From Halotalea alkalilenta (GTDB lineage Bacteria; Pseudomonadota; Gammaproteobacteria; Pseudomonadales; Halomonadaceae): DNA of 64,000 nucleotides. The position numbers were made by a program, and so were the translations under genes. The stretch lies in assembly GCF_001648175.1 (NCBI RefSeq), contig NZ_CP015243.1:3348001-3412000 (forward strand), read 5' to 3'. Numbering within the stretch: the stretch's first letter is position 1; the number at the start of each line of letters is the position of its first letter. This document shows positions 57,095 to 64,000 of the stretch, piece by piece. The notes under the pieces are model-generated. The model was not told the origin of the DNA. It did not search any database and worked only from the letters and a program-made list of their open reading frames with translations.

Positions 57095-58301
57095 AGGCCA
57101 AATACTTGTTGTAGCGGTAGGAGGGTTCGATACGCTCCAACTTCAAAGGTTGATGCAGTGCTGCTGGCAGCTCAAGTCGCAGCGAGGTTTGAAAGATGGA
57201 CTCTTCGGTCTCGTCGGCGAACTGCCGAGGCATTTGGCTGACATTCTCCAGCGCGATGAACAGATTGCGCTTCGAAGGGTCCAGCCAGTCGGTGTGGAGT
57301 TCGAGATTCCAGGAAAGCTTGATGTCCGGAATGGCGATGCGGAGGTCTGACTTGCGCACTCGGTCAAGGAACTCCGACCACTTCGTGTATTGGCTCGCTG
57401 GAATCTGCAGGTCGTGTCGGTAGCCCCAAGCCTTGCCGCCAGTTTCGGAGTCGTCGCTCTTGAACCAGTCCTCCAGCCGCTTGAGCACTGCTGCATTCAT
57501 GTGTGCGGCATGGTCCGCAATGTCATGCTCGAGCTGTTCGGCGGACTTTGCGGTGTCCAGTTCGAGGTCGGGCAGTACAACCTCAAGCCTGAACCACTTG
57601 TGGGGCACGCTCAGCGGCTCAAAGTGCTCGTCCTTGATGGGTAACCCATACGTAGCCGGAACAGCCATGCCCTCCTTGGTCAACTCGCCGGCATCGTCCT
57701 CAGCGGAGGCTGCCTCGACTAGAGCGTCTTCCTCGGCAATCTCCTGCGGCAGGTCTGCCGTGAGTAGGCGGTGTGGGATGCCCTTCTCGGCATAGATTGC
57801 TTCGACGACCTTAGTCCTGGTCTCAGCCCACTGCGGGTGCTTCCACCGAGCGGTGTATTCACCTTTAACCTTGTCCCAGGCCTCGTCTAGCCGCTTATCA
57901 CGCTCTGCTTTCAGCTCCGCGACTACCGATTGGCGAAGCATGAAGACTGGCCGGCAGTTGGGCCGCTTTAGGTCATCTTCCCTTGGGAGTGCGCGAACGT
58001 ATATCGAGAAGCGCGGGGACACCTTGACCACGGAAGCTGTCCCGGTGTTGAGTTGCATCTGAATCCCATGCGACGAGACCCAGATAGGCGAAGTCACCTC
58101 GTCGTCGCCGGTTGGGTTCTTCTGTGGGAGGATGAATCCGGAGTTAAGCAGCGCTCGTGGTCGGGCACCGAACAGGTATTGGCCACTGGGCCCGTTACCG
58201 CTGAGCTTCGAGTAGGTGAGGTTCAACAGGCCATCAACGACCGCCTCCTTAAGGGTCGAACACACCAACGCTGGGTCTGCGCGCAGGAGAGGCTGGCTCA
58301 T
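57095..58301 (-). pseudogene. drmA: DrmA-like helicase, N-terminal part (split by IS copy 2)
   Basis: About 402 codons beginning MSQPLLRADPALVCSTLKEA and ending RYNKYLAY at the IS. The start overlaps the 931-residue gene by four bases (ATGA), showing translational coupling. This part has no helicase motifs and contains a Glu/Lys-rich middle; it corresponds to the N-terminal region of DrmA-type proteins. Without removal of the IS the frame continues about 40 codons into the IS end and stops at 56976, giving a truncated product. Confidence 0.8.
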
Positions 58302-61093
58302 TGCTTGGTCTCCTTTAGAGGATTGGCACTCTCAACCGTCACCACGCTAGAACGTGCCTTTTCGAACAGCGTCATAAGTGTTTGTCTCTTGATGCTTGAG
58401 TTAGCCATCGCGGATTCGGGCTGCAGGAGCATGTAGGTATAGATGTCGGAGACATGCCGCCCATCGAGACGCCGAGAGTTGCGCACGGCCATGATGACGC
58501 GCTGCCACTGGTAGGCCGCTTCAAGCGGAGAAAATCCAAGAACCTGGGCGAAGGCCCTGAAGGCTGATTCGCGCAACGGCGCCTGAGGCCTGAGCTGGTC
58601 GAATGGTGTGTTGGTGGAGTTGCCGAGGTCAATCCAGTGACGCATGGCCTGCTCCTTCGCCAAGTCAGCTTCCAGGCGGCCGTCAACGGCAAGGATGGCC
58701 TGCCGCATTTCTCGAACCTTGTCTTGAACCGTACCTGTAGGGAATCGCTGCGCAAAGCGTTTTTGAACTTGTTCGTGGTAGCTGCGTAGAGCGGCCTCAA
58801 ACGTCGTGTCCGTCTGAATAGGAACCTCGGCATCCTGGAGCACCTGTTCAACCATTTCCCTGAGTTCTGCGGACATCACAAAGAGCTTGTCGCCAGGTTC
58901 TAGCGAGCGAACCAAACACGTCCGAAATCCCGCCTCTGATGCGTGATGTGACACCGGATCGTAGACGTAGACCTCGGAGGTGTCCCGTCGATACTGCGTG
59001 ACGCCGTTTTCCAGCCGAATTGCCCAAGAATCCGGGTCTACTTCACCATTGGCTGTTGAGATGTCGGAAGAAAGCTCGACGCGGAATGTGGGTAGAACGT
59101 AGTCGCTCGTCGATAGGACCGAAGCGTCCTCAGGCAGGTCTTTCAGTTGGCAAAGGATAGAGTCGATACGAGGCTTGTAGGAGCGAAACTCCGAGAAACT
59201 CTCGGCGATCGGCTTTAACGTCGCGCGCAAGAACTGGCCCGCGCGCTGCGTCAACAGCACAACCGAGTGCCCCGGAATCTGGTCGTTCGTCAGGAGCAAG
59301 CGCAGACAGTCTTCGTTCAAACCAGCGAAGACCAAGGTGGAGCCCTCGAGGTCGGGGAGGTGCTCTTCAAGGTGCGTGGCCGACAAAAAGTGGACGCGCT
59401 CCTGGAACGAGCTAAATGCGACGTCCCCTGGAAACTGGTCGTAGCCTTGGAGAAAGCGCTCGGCCAAGCGGCGATAGAGGGCGTTTGTAAACACCACTGC
59501 TATGCTTCGGCGCTTGCGCGCAGCCGCGGCGGCAACGATCTCTGCGAGCTTGTGTGCGAACGGCGTCGCCTTGCTGTAGTTCCCGAAGAGAGTTGATGCA
59601 CGAGCCAAGGAGTCCAAGAGCGCGGGGCGGTCTGCGCCGACACCGACTGTCCGTTCGAAATCGTTTACCGCCCCCATGTGCAGAGGCCAGTCGAAGGCCG
59701 CGCGAGTCCGGGTAGACACGTCGGGACTCGCCAAGTACTCGGACATGTGCATCACGCCGCATGGCAGTGCAGCAATGCGCGATATGTAGCCCGCAGCGTC
59801 TATGAGAGCCCGAGCGTTCTCCCTGCCGCCGGGCGCGTTCTGCGCGATGCGAACGAGCCTGTTTGCGACCTTGGCGACAGCAGAGTCCACGATGTGCACA
59901 TCGAACTCGCGCGGCGAGGGGAACGACGCCTCGGCTGCACCTGGCGCAAGCAGGCCCTCCGCATCAACAGTGCTCGGAACCCCGCATATCTTAAATTCGT
60001 GCGGAGTCTTCCAGCGCTTGGCAGGGTCTCGCTTGCTGTTCTTATCCCAGAGCTCATTCTTGAGCCTGTATGCAGCGTGGGGCTCATCCGTCACGATGAC
60101 CACACCCGGAGGGCATTGCGGAAACGTCTCTTCCAGCATGAGGCAGAAGCGCACCAAGCGGCCTCGCCAGCCTGGGCCTTCAAAACGGACGGCTCGGGTG
60201 GCCATAATCATGACCACTTCAGGCGGCCCAACGCGTGCCAGCTCACGGCAGGCCCTTCGCAGGTCGTCTTCGCTCATACGGGCGTCGAGAGCGAAAAGTG
60301 CGTCCGGTGCTGTTCCGGGCTGTCCGAAGGGCTCCGTGTTCTGTTGCAACGCCTTGGTACTGGTGCGGCGGAGCACCTTGGCACGAATGAGCGCAAGCAA
60401 TCTCTCGTGGCAAGGCTGCCAGCCCTTGAAATCACCGGGGGCGAGGAAGTGCGGCAACAGCTCGCCGATTGTCGGGTTAAGAGCATCCCCTTGTAGCTTG
60501 GGCAAGCTGCGGTCGGTCAACCAGAAGTGAAAGGCGTCCTTGTCTGGAAGCGACCTTGTGACCCTCGGGTTGGGATTGACCTCTTCGAGGCTTCTGGCGA
60601 TGCTCAAGACCGCCTGACGCTCAAAATGTATGTGGTTCAGTGGATGGAAAGCGTTCGACTTAACGGGGAACAAAAGGCCGCGGACCCCCTGTTTGTCGCC
60701 TTCATGCCAGCGGGCCAATGTAGCCAGCGCATGCACCAGTGTTAGCGTCTTGAGACTCGCGGGCCACACCATGGCGATGTGGCGGGTTCGGTGCTGCGCA
60801 GCATGCAGATAAAGGTCGGCCAATGCAATCAGGGCTGACGAAGGGGCGCTTGGCTCAGTACTGTCATCACGAAACAGCGGGATAAGCGCCTGCTGCACAC
60901 GTTCCGCTACTGCCGGTGGCTCGCTACTCGGATTTACCAGCCCTTGGGTCAGCGGCTTGGACGTGGTCTTTGCCGGGGGAACAGCGGCCGTTGCGTGGTG
61001 TCGCGCAGCGATTTGTTTGACTCGGTCAGTTTGCCGTTGGAGCGATTTCTCCCGGTCCGCTTGACGGTCGGCAAGTGACTTGAACAGTGACAT
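58298..61093 (-). CDS. Large DISARM-associated protein of unknown function (931 aa), possibly DrmE-like
   Basis: Intact gene with a strong AGGAGG seven bases before ATG. The product is soluble with a charged N-terminal tail (residues 1-60). It has weak helicase-like echoes: a hydrophobic strand then VWPASLKTLTLVHALATLAR where a P-loop could be, VVIVTDEPHAAYRLKNELW resembling a degenerate DExH motif, and VVLLTQRAGQFLRATL. No intact Walker A is seen. Its place between the methylase and drmA, coupled to both, argues that it is a core part of the system. DrmE of class 2 DISARM is the nearest idea, but I cannot confirm that. Confidence 0.6.
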   Translation of the reverse strand: MSLFKSLADRQADREKSLQRQTDRVKQIAARHHATAAVPPAKTTSKPLTQGLVNPSSEPPAVAERVQQALIPLFRDDSTEPSAPSSALIALADLYLHAAQHRTRHIAMVWPASLKTLTLVHALATLARWHEGDKQGVRGLLFPVKSNAFHPLNHIHFERQAVLSIARSLEEVNPNPRVTRSLPDKDAFHFWLTDRSLPKLQGDALNPTIGELLPHFLAPGDFKGWQPCHERLLALIRAKVLRRTSTKALQQNTEPFGQPGTAPDALFALDARMSEDDLRRACRELARVGPPEVVMIMATRAVRFEGPGWRGRLVRFCLMLEETFPQCPPGVVIVTDEPHAAYRLKNELWDKNSKRDPAKRWKTPHEFKICGVPSTVDAEGLLAPGAAEASFPSPREFDVHIVDSAVAKVANRLVRIAQNAPGGRENARALIDAAGYISRIAALPCGVMHMSEYLASPDVSTRTRAAFDWPLHMGAVNDFERTVGVGADRPALLDSLARASTLFGNYSKATPFAHKLAEIVAAAAARKRRSIAVVFTNALYRRLAERFLQGYDQFPGDVAFSSFQERVHFLSATHLEEHLPDLEGSTLVFAGLNEDCLRLLLTNDQIPGHSVVLLTQRAGQFLRATLKPIAESFSEFRSYKPRIDSILCQLKDLPEDASVLSTSDYVLPTFRVELSSDISTANGEVDPDSWAIRLENGVTQYRRDTSEVYVYDPVSHHASEAGFRTCLVRSLEPGDKLFVMSAELREMVEQVLQDAEVPIQTDTTFEAALRSYHEQVQKRFAQRFPTGTVQDKVREMRQAILAVDGRLEADLAKEQAMRHWIDLGNSTNTPFDQLRPQAPLRESAFRAFAQVLGFSPLEAAYQWQRVIMAVRNSRRLDGRHVSDIYTYMLLQPESAMANSSIKRQTLMTLFEKARSSVVTVESANPLKETKQ

Positions 61094-61116
61094 TAGGAAA
61101 CCTCCTAATTCTTGGC

Positions 61117-62507
61117 TTATTTAACTACCCCGGAGAGGTCAAACCCATATGAGCGGTTCACCGCTTGTTCCATAGAGCTTCCGTGACTGCGGTACTTCTT
61201 CAGTGTCGCCGGGTCAGGCAACGCGAGCTGAGAGAGTTCGAAAGAGGAGACGTTGGTCGCCCCAGAGATGCATCGGTAGATTCGGTCGACTGTTTGCGTA
61301 CCAAGCAAATCAGCAAGGTCTTTGGGTTGTAGCTCGGGCAGGTCAACGGATGGCTCGAGAATGACGATATGGTTTTCCCCAACGAAGCCACCGTGGACTA
61401 GGAAAAAGGGTGGCTGGACAGATGCCACGACGAGCCGTCGCGGTTGGTCGTTCGAAGTTACACGCTGCATGACGACACAGCTCTGACGTATGACCGCAGG
61501 GTGAAGTTTGTCTCCCAAGTCGACAAAGTTGTGACCGTCCACCTTGCGCTCAGGGTCAAAGGTCAGATCGCCACCCGGGGAAATGTCGCGCGACCAGATA
61601 AGTGGGACCGCCGTCTTCGTCTTGGCCTCGAGCACGTCCCGCAACGTGTTGTACCTGGGGCGCTTGTCACGGTTCCAGACGTATGCGCCGATGCGAATCC
61701 TGTAGCCATAGTCGGCGAGCCTGAACTCGCTAGCCGCAGCTCTCTTCAAGAGCTCAACATCGGCCACTGCTCGAGGTATCGGCCACACTGAACCGCCATT
61801 GGGCAGAACAGATGTCCCGACCGGGGTGTACTTGCCTTCTACTGAAACCACTGAGACTTTGGCCTGCGCCACGGTCCTGTTGTCTGGCGCTCGGCGACGC
61901 AGCACGGTCAGAGCGGTTTCTTGCTCTACGTCGATGAAGACGCCCTTGCGCTCACTGACCATGCCGATGTGCTTGACATCTGTATTGCGGATAAGAAAGC
62001 TACGCAGGCCGCTGAAGTATCGGCCGGACAGGAAACTGGTCGGGGTCACGAGCGCAACCACGCCACCTCGGCGGACCAGCCGCACACAATGGAAGATGAA
62101 GATGCTGTAGAGGTTCGGCTGAGCTTCGGCGACCTGCGCGAAAGTAGGGTCAAGCGATGCGACCTCTTCGGCCGCAAGCTTACGGTAGGGCGGGTTGCAG
62201 ACGACGACATCTCGACGTCCTAGTCTGTCGCCGTGGCTTTTTAACGAGTCGGCTGCCTCGACGGTGAACGTTGGTATATAGCCGGAATCTTCGATGTCCT
62301 TGTGCAGCGCCATGTATAGGACAGCTTGCACAGTGTTGCGTCCTTGTCCATCCCAAATAGGTGCCGCTCGATGTGCTTAAGCCTTGCTCTGGGTGCGAGT
62401 CCCCGAGCCTCTAGCTCTTCTCTCATGCGGAAGGCGATGGGCGCCAGAAACGCTGCGCCTCCGCAGGCTGGGTCCAAGAAGCTGTGCTTGCCGAAATCGA
62501 CCCCGTG
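61117..62507 (-). pseudogene. N6-adenine DNA methylase of the DISARM-like locus, main part (frameshifted and split by IS copy 3)
   Basis: Contains methylase motif I (LDPACGGAAFLAPIA) close to the IS and motif IV NPPY in VVVCNPPYRKL, the gamma-type N6-adenine order. A target-recognition-like C-terminal half follows. The frame changes near 62319-62321: adding one C to the CC in CTGTCCTATAC would give LCKLSLYMALHKDIEDSG and join both parts. With IS copy 3 removed the 5' part at 63716-64000 is in frame. The methylase would mark host DNA to protect it from the defence system. It ends 23 bp before the 931-residue gene. Confidence 0.85.
62504..62507. repeat. Target-site duplication of IS copy 3 (left)
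   Basis: CGTG directly before the IS left end, repeated at 63712-63715. Confidence 0.92.
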
Positions 62508-62575
62508 CGACGTCCCCCCGCACTTGAGTAGCAGGCAGCTTTGGAGTCCAATCCCGAACGAGAAGGAGATTGGAC

Positions 62576-62839
62576 GTGAAGAAGCGTTTCAGCGAAGAAC
62601 AGATCATCGGCTTCCTGCGTGAGGCCGAGGCCGGCCTGCCGGTCAAGGAGCTGTGCCGCCGGCATGGCTTCAGCGAGGCGTCGTACTACCTGTGGCGCAG
62701 CAAGTTCGGCGGGATGAATGTTTCCGAAGCCAAGCGGCTCAAGGAACTCGAAGTCGAGAATGCGCGTCTGAAGAAGCTGCTGGCCGAGCAAGTCCTCGAG
62801 AACGAGGTGATCAAGGACGTACTGCGAAAAAAATGGTGA
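62576..62839 (+). CDS. IS3-family OrfA, copy 3
   Basis: 87 residues with helix-turn-helix and leucine-zipper regions. GTG 62576 lies seven bases after AAGGAG. The A7 run at 62827-62833 near its 3' end is the presumed -1 frameshift site. Confidence 0.9.
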   Translation: MKKRFSEEQIIGFLREAEAGLPVKELCRRHGFSEASYYLWRSKFGGMNVSEAKRLKELEVENARLKKLLAEQVLENEVIKDVLRKKW

Positions 62840-63666
62840 GCGCACCGGCCCGTCGTGAGCAGGTGCGCTACATGGTCGGAAAAGGACTCAGCGAGCGGCG
62901 CGCTTTGCGCGCGGTGGGCATGAGCGCCAGCGCACTGCGTTACACACCTCGTCCGGATCGCAATGTCGAACTGCGGGCGCAGATCCAGGCATTGGCGCAT
63001 CGGCACAAGCGCTACGGCGTGGGCATGATCTATCTCAAGCTGCGGCAAGGCGGCCATACCGTGAATTACAAACGCGTGGAGCGGCTGTATCAGCACGCGA
63101 AGCTGCAGGTGCGGAGACGCAAGCGCAAGAAGGTGCCGGTGAGCGAGCGGCAACCGCTGATCCGTCCGGTTGCGGCCAATGAAGTGTGGTCGATGGACTT
63201 CATCTTCGACCGCACGGCCGACGGCCGCGTCATCAAGTGCCTGGTGATCGTGGACGACGCGAGCCACGAAGCTGTGGCGATCGAAGTCGAACGCGCGATT
63301 TCCGGGCACGGGGTCAGTCGTGTGCTCGACCGCCTGGCGCTAAGCCGTGGCCTGCCGAAGGTGGTCCGAACGGACAACGGCAAGGAGTTCTGCGGCAAGG
63401 CGATGGTGGCCTGGGCGCACGAGCGGGGCGTGATGCTGCGCTTGATCCAGCCGGGCAAGCCGAATCAAAACGCTTACGTCGAGTCCTTCAACGGGCGCCT
63501 GCGCGACGAATGCCTCAACGAACACTGGTTCCCGACGCTGCTGCATGCCCGAAGCGAGATCGAGCGCTGGCGGCGGGAATACAACGAGGAACGACCAAAG
63601 AAATCACTCGGCGGGCTGACGCCCGCCGCCCACGCAAAACAACTGGCAGAAGCTCAGCTACAGTAA
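62833..63666 (+). CDS. IS3-family OrfB transposase, copy 3
   Basis: 277 residues with an intact DDE triad ([30 protein letters not shown]). It begins at the ATG formed at the end of the A7 run and can be fused to OrfA by -1 frameshifting. Confidence 0.92.
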   Translation: MVSAPARREQVRYMVGKGLSERRALRAVGMSASALRYTPRPDRNVELRAQIQALAHRHKRYGVGMIYLKLRQGGHTVNYKRVERLYQHAKLQVRRRKRKKVPVSERQPLIRPVAANEVWSMDFIFDRTADGRVIKCLVIVDDASHEAVAIEVERAISGHGVSRVLDRLALSRGLPKVVRTDNGKEFCGKAMVAWAHERGVMLRLIQPGKPNQNAYVESFNGRLRDECLNEHWFPTLLHARSEIERWRREYNEERPKKSLGGLTPAAHAKQLAEAQLQ

Positions 63667-63711
63667 CCCCGGGCTCTAAATGGTCCCGCTACTGAAAGCG
63701 GGGGGACGTCG

Positions 63712-63715
63712 CGTG
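63712..63715. repeat. Target-site duplication of IS copy 3 (right)
   Basis: CGTG, matching 62504-62507. Confidence 0.92.
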
Positions 63716-64000
63716 TGCGGCAAGGTCGTCGAGAAGCCCCCGCGTTAGCGAAGCTGGCGTGAAGAACATCGCTAGCTTCTTGCGATAGGTCTCATGGGTG
63801 AGCATCGCGTATGCTGAGCTCAGCCAGTACGAGGCCTCGAGGAAGTCCATCTCTTGGAGCAGCTCCACGAGGTTCCTGAGCTCGGGAGTGGCTGCGAGCT
63901 CACTGGATGACGGCAACTTCGGCGTCGGTGCGAACTTGAACTGCTGCTTGCACCACAACCGAAGGGCCGTGCCGGCAACGGTCGTGGCATTGCAGTTGAG
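63716..64000 (-). pseudogene. N6-adenine DNA methylase, 5' part (continues past the window)
   Basis: An open frame of about 95 codons enters from beyond position 64000. It includes KKLAMFFTPASLTRGLLDDL, the FTP motif that typically precedes motif I in gamma-type N6-adenine methylases. It ends at IS copy 3 and rejoins 61117-62507 in frame once the IS and one CGTG are removed. The true start codon is outside the window; the TTG at 63958 is probably internal. Confidence 0.8.

Larger units (their letters stand above)
62508..63711 (+). mobile_element. IS3-family element, copy 3 (1204 bp), inserted in the methylase gene
   Basis: Ends CGACGTCCCCCCGC and GCGGGGGGACGTCG, flanked by the CGTG target duplication. 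It is oriented opposite to the methylase gene and to copy 2, and appears identical in sequence to copy 2. Confidence 0.95.

Noticed and set aside
49317..63711. The three IS copies as the ends of a composite transposon carrying the defence genes
   Set aside because: Copies 2 and 3 each have their own 4-bp duplication and interrupt genes, so they are independent later insertions; copy 1 does not share flanking repeats with copy 2 or 3.

Overview
The window is GC-rich, densely packed bacterial DNA. The gene set points to a gammaproteobacterium: dnaX-ybaB-recR followed by rnd-ycgL-ycgN, a short-form 4.5S SRP RNA gene, a long-form QueF, YadGH-type ABC genes, YqjD/YqjE/YqjK-like genes and an imuA-imuB-dnaE2 SOS cassette. 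Halomonadaceae or a relative is my best guess. That is inferred from gene order and composition, not from any search.

Positions 1-48400 read as core chromosome. 1-7135 holds a divergent cluster for an uncharacterised peptide-modification pathway: two paralogous circularly permuted ATP-grasp enzymes, an alpha-E protein and a transglutaminase/DUF2126 giant. tesB follows. 8144-14561 is a run of housekeeping genes on the minus strand (zinc peptidase, ycgN, ycgL, rnd, recR, ybaB, dnaX), with the SRP RNA gene just beyond and tlyA and an MscK-like channel converging tail to tail. 19296-20932 is a metal efflux unit: a CDF transporter with a His-rich N-terminus and a divergent CadR/PbrR-type MerR regulator, separated by a recognisable MerR-type promoter. 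21113-22939 encodes an outer-membrane phospholipase A that is duplicated in tandem within one polypeptide, with both active sites intact. Then come the yqjD-like trio, a HI0933-family flavoprotein, gnd, a GDT1-type manganese exporter candidate behind a yybP-ykoY-type riboswitch, cysE, a GNAT acetyltransferase, a LysR regulator, tRNA-Ser(GGA), a two-component system with two PepSY-type exported proteins, a nitroreductase, queF, an ABC-2 exporter and tRNA-Glu(UUC). 37232-46109 is a DNA-repair block: an SbcD/SbcC-like pair converging on the LexA-boxed imuA-imuB-dnaE2 operon. A bifunctional sulfurtransferase/persulfide dioxygenase (blh type) closes the core part.

From about 48500 to the end the sequence becomes an accessory region. 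An M14-type peptidase gene is cut off by an IS3-family element. Beyond it lies a minus-strand DISARM-like anti-phage operon: N6-adenine methylase, a 931-residue protein of unknown function, a DrmA-type helicase and a DrmB-type DUF1998 protein. Three 1204-bp IS copies are present. Copies 2 and 3 appear identical and each sits in a perfect 4-bp target duplication. Removing copy 2 restores one open 1403-codon helicase frame, and removing copy 3 rejoins the methylase in frame. The methylase also carries a one-base deletion. Copy 1 differs at about seven positions, has no target duplication and marks a deletion junction where the end of the peptidase gene and any drmC gene are missing. The defence locus therefore looks recently inactivated but can be reconstructed on paper.
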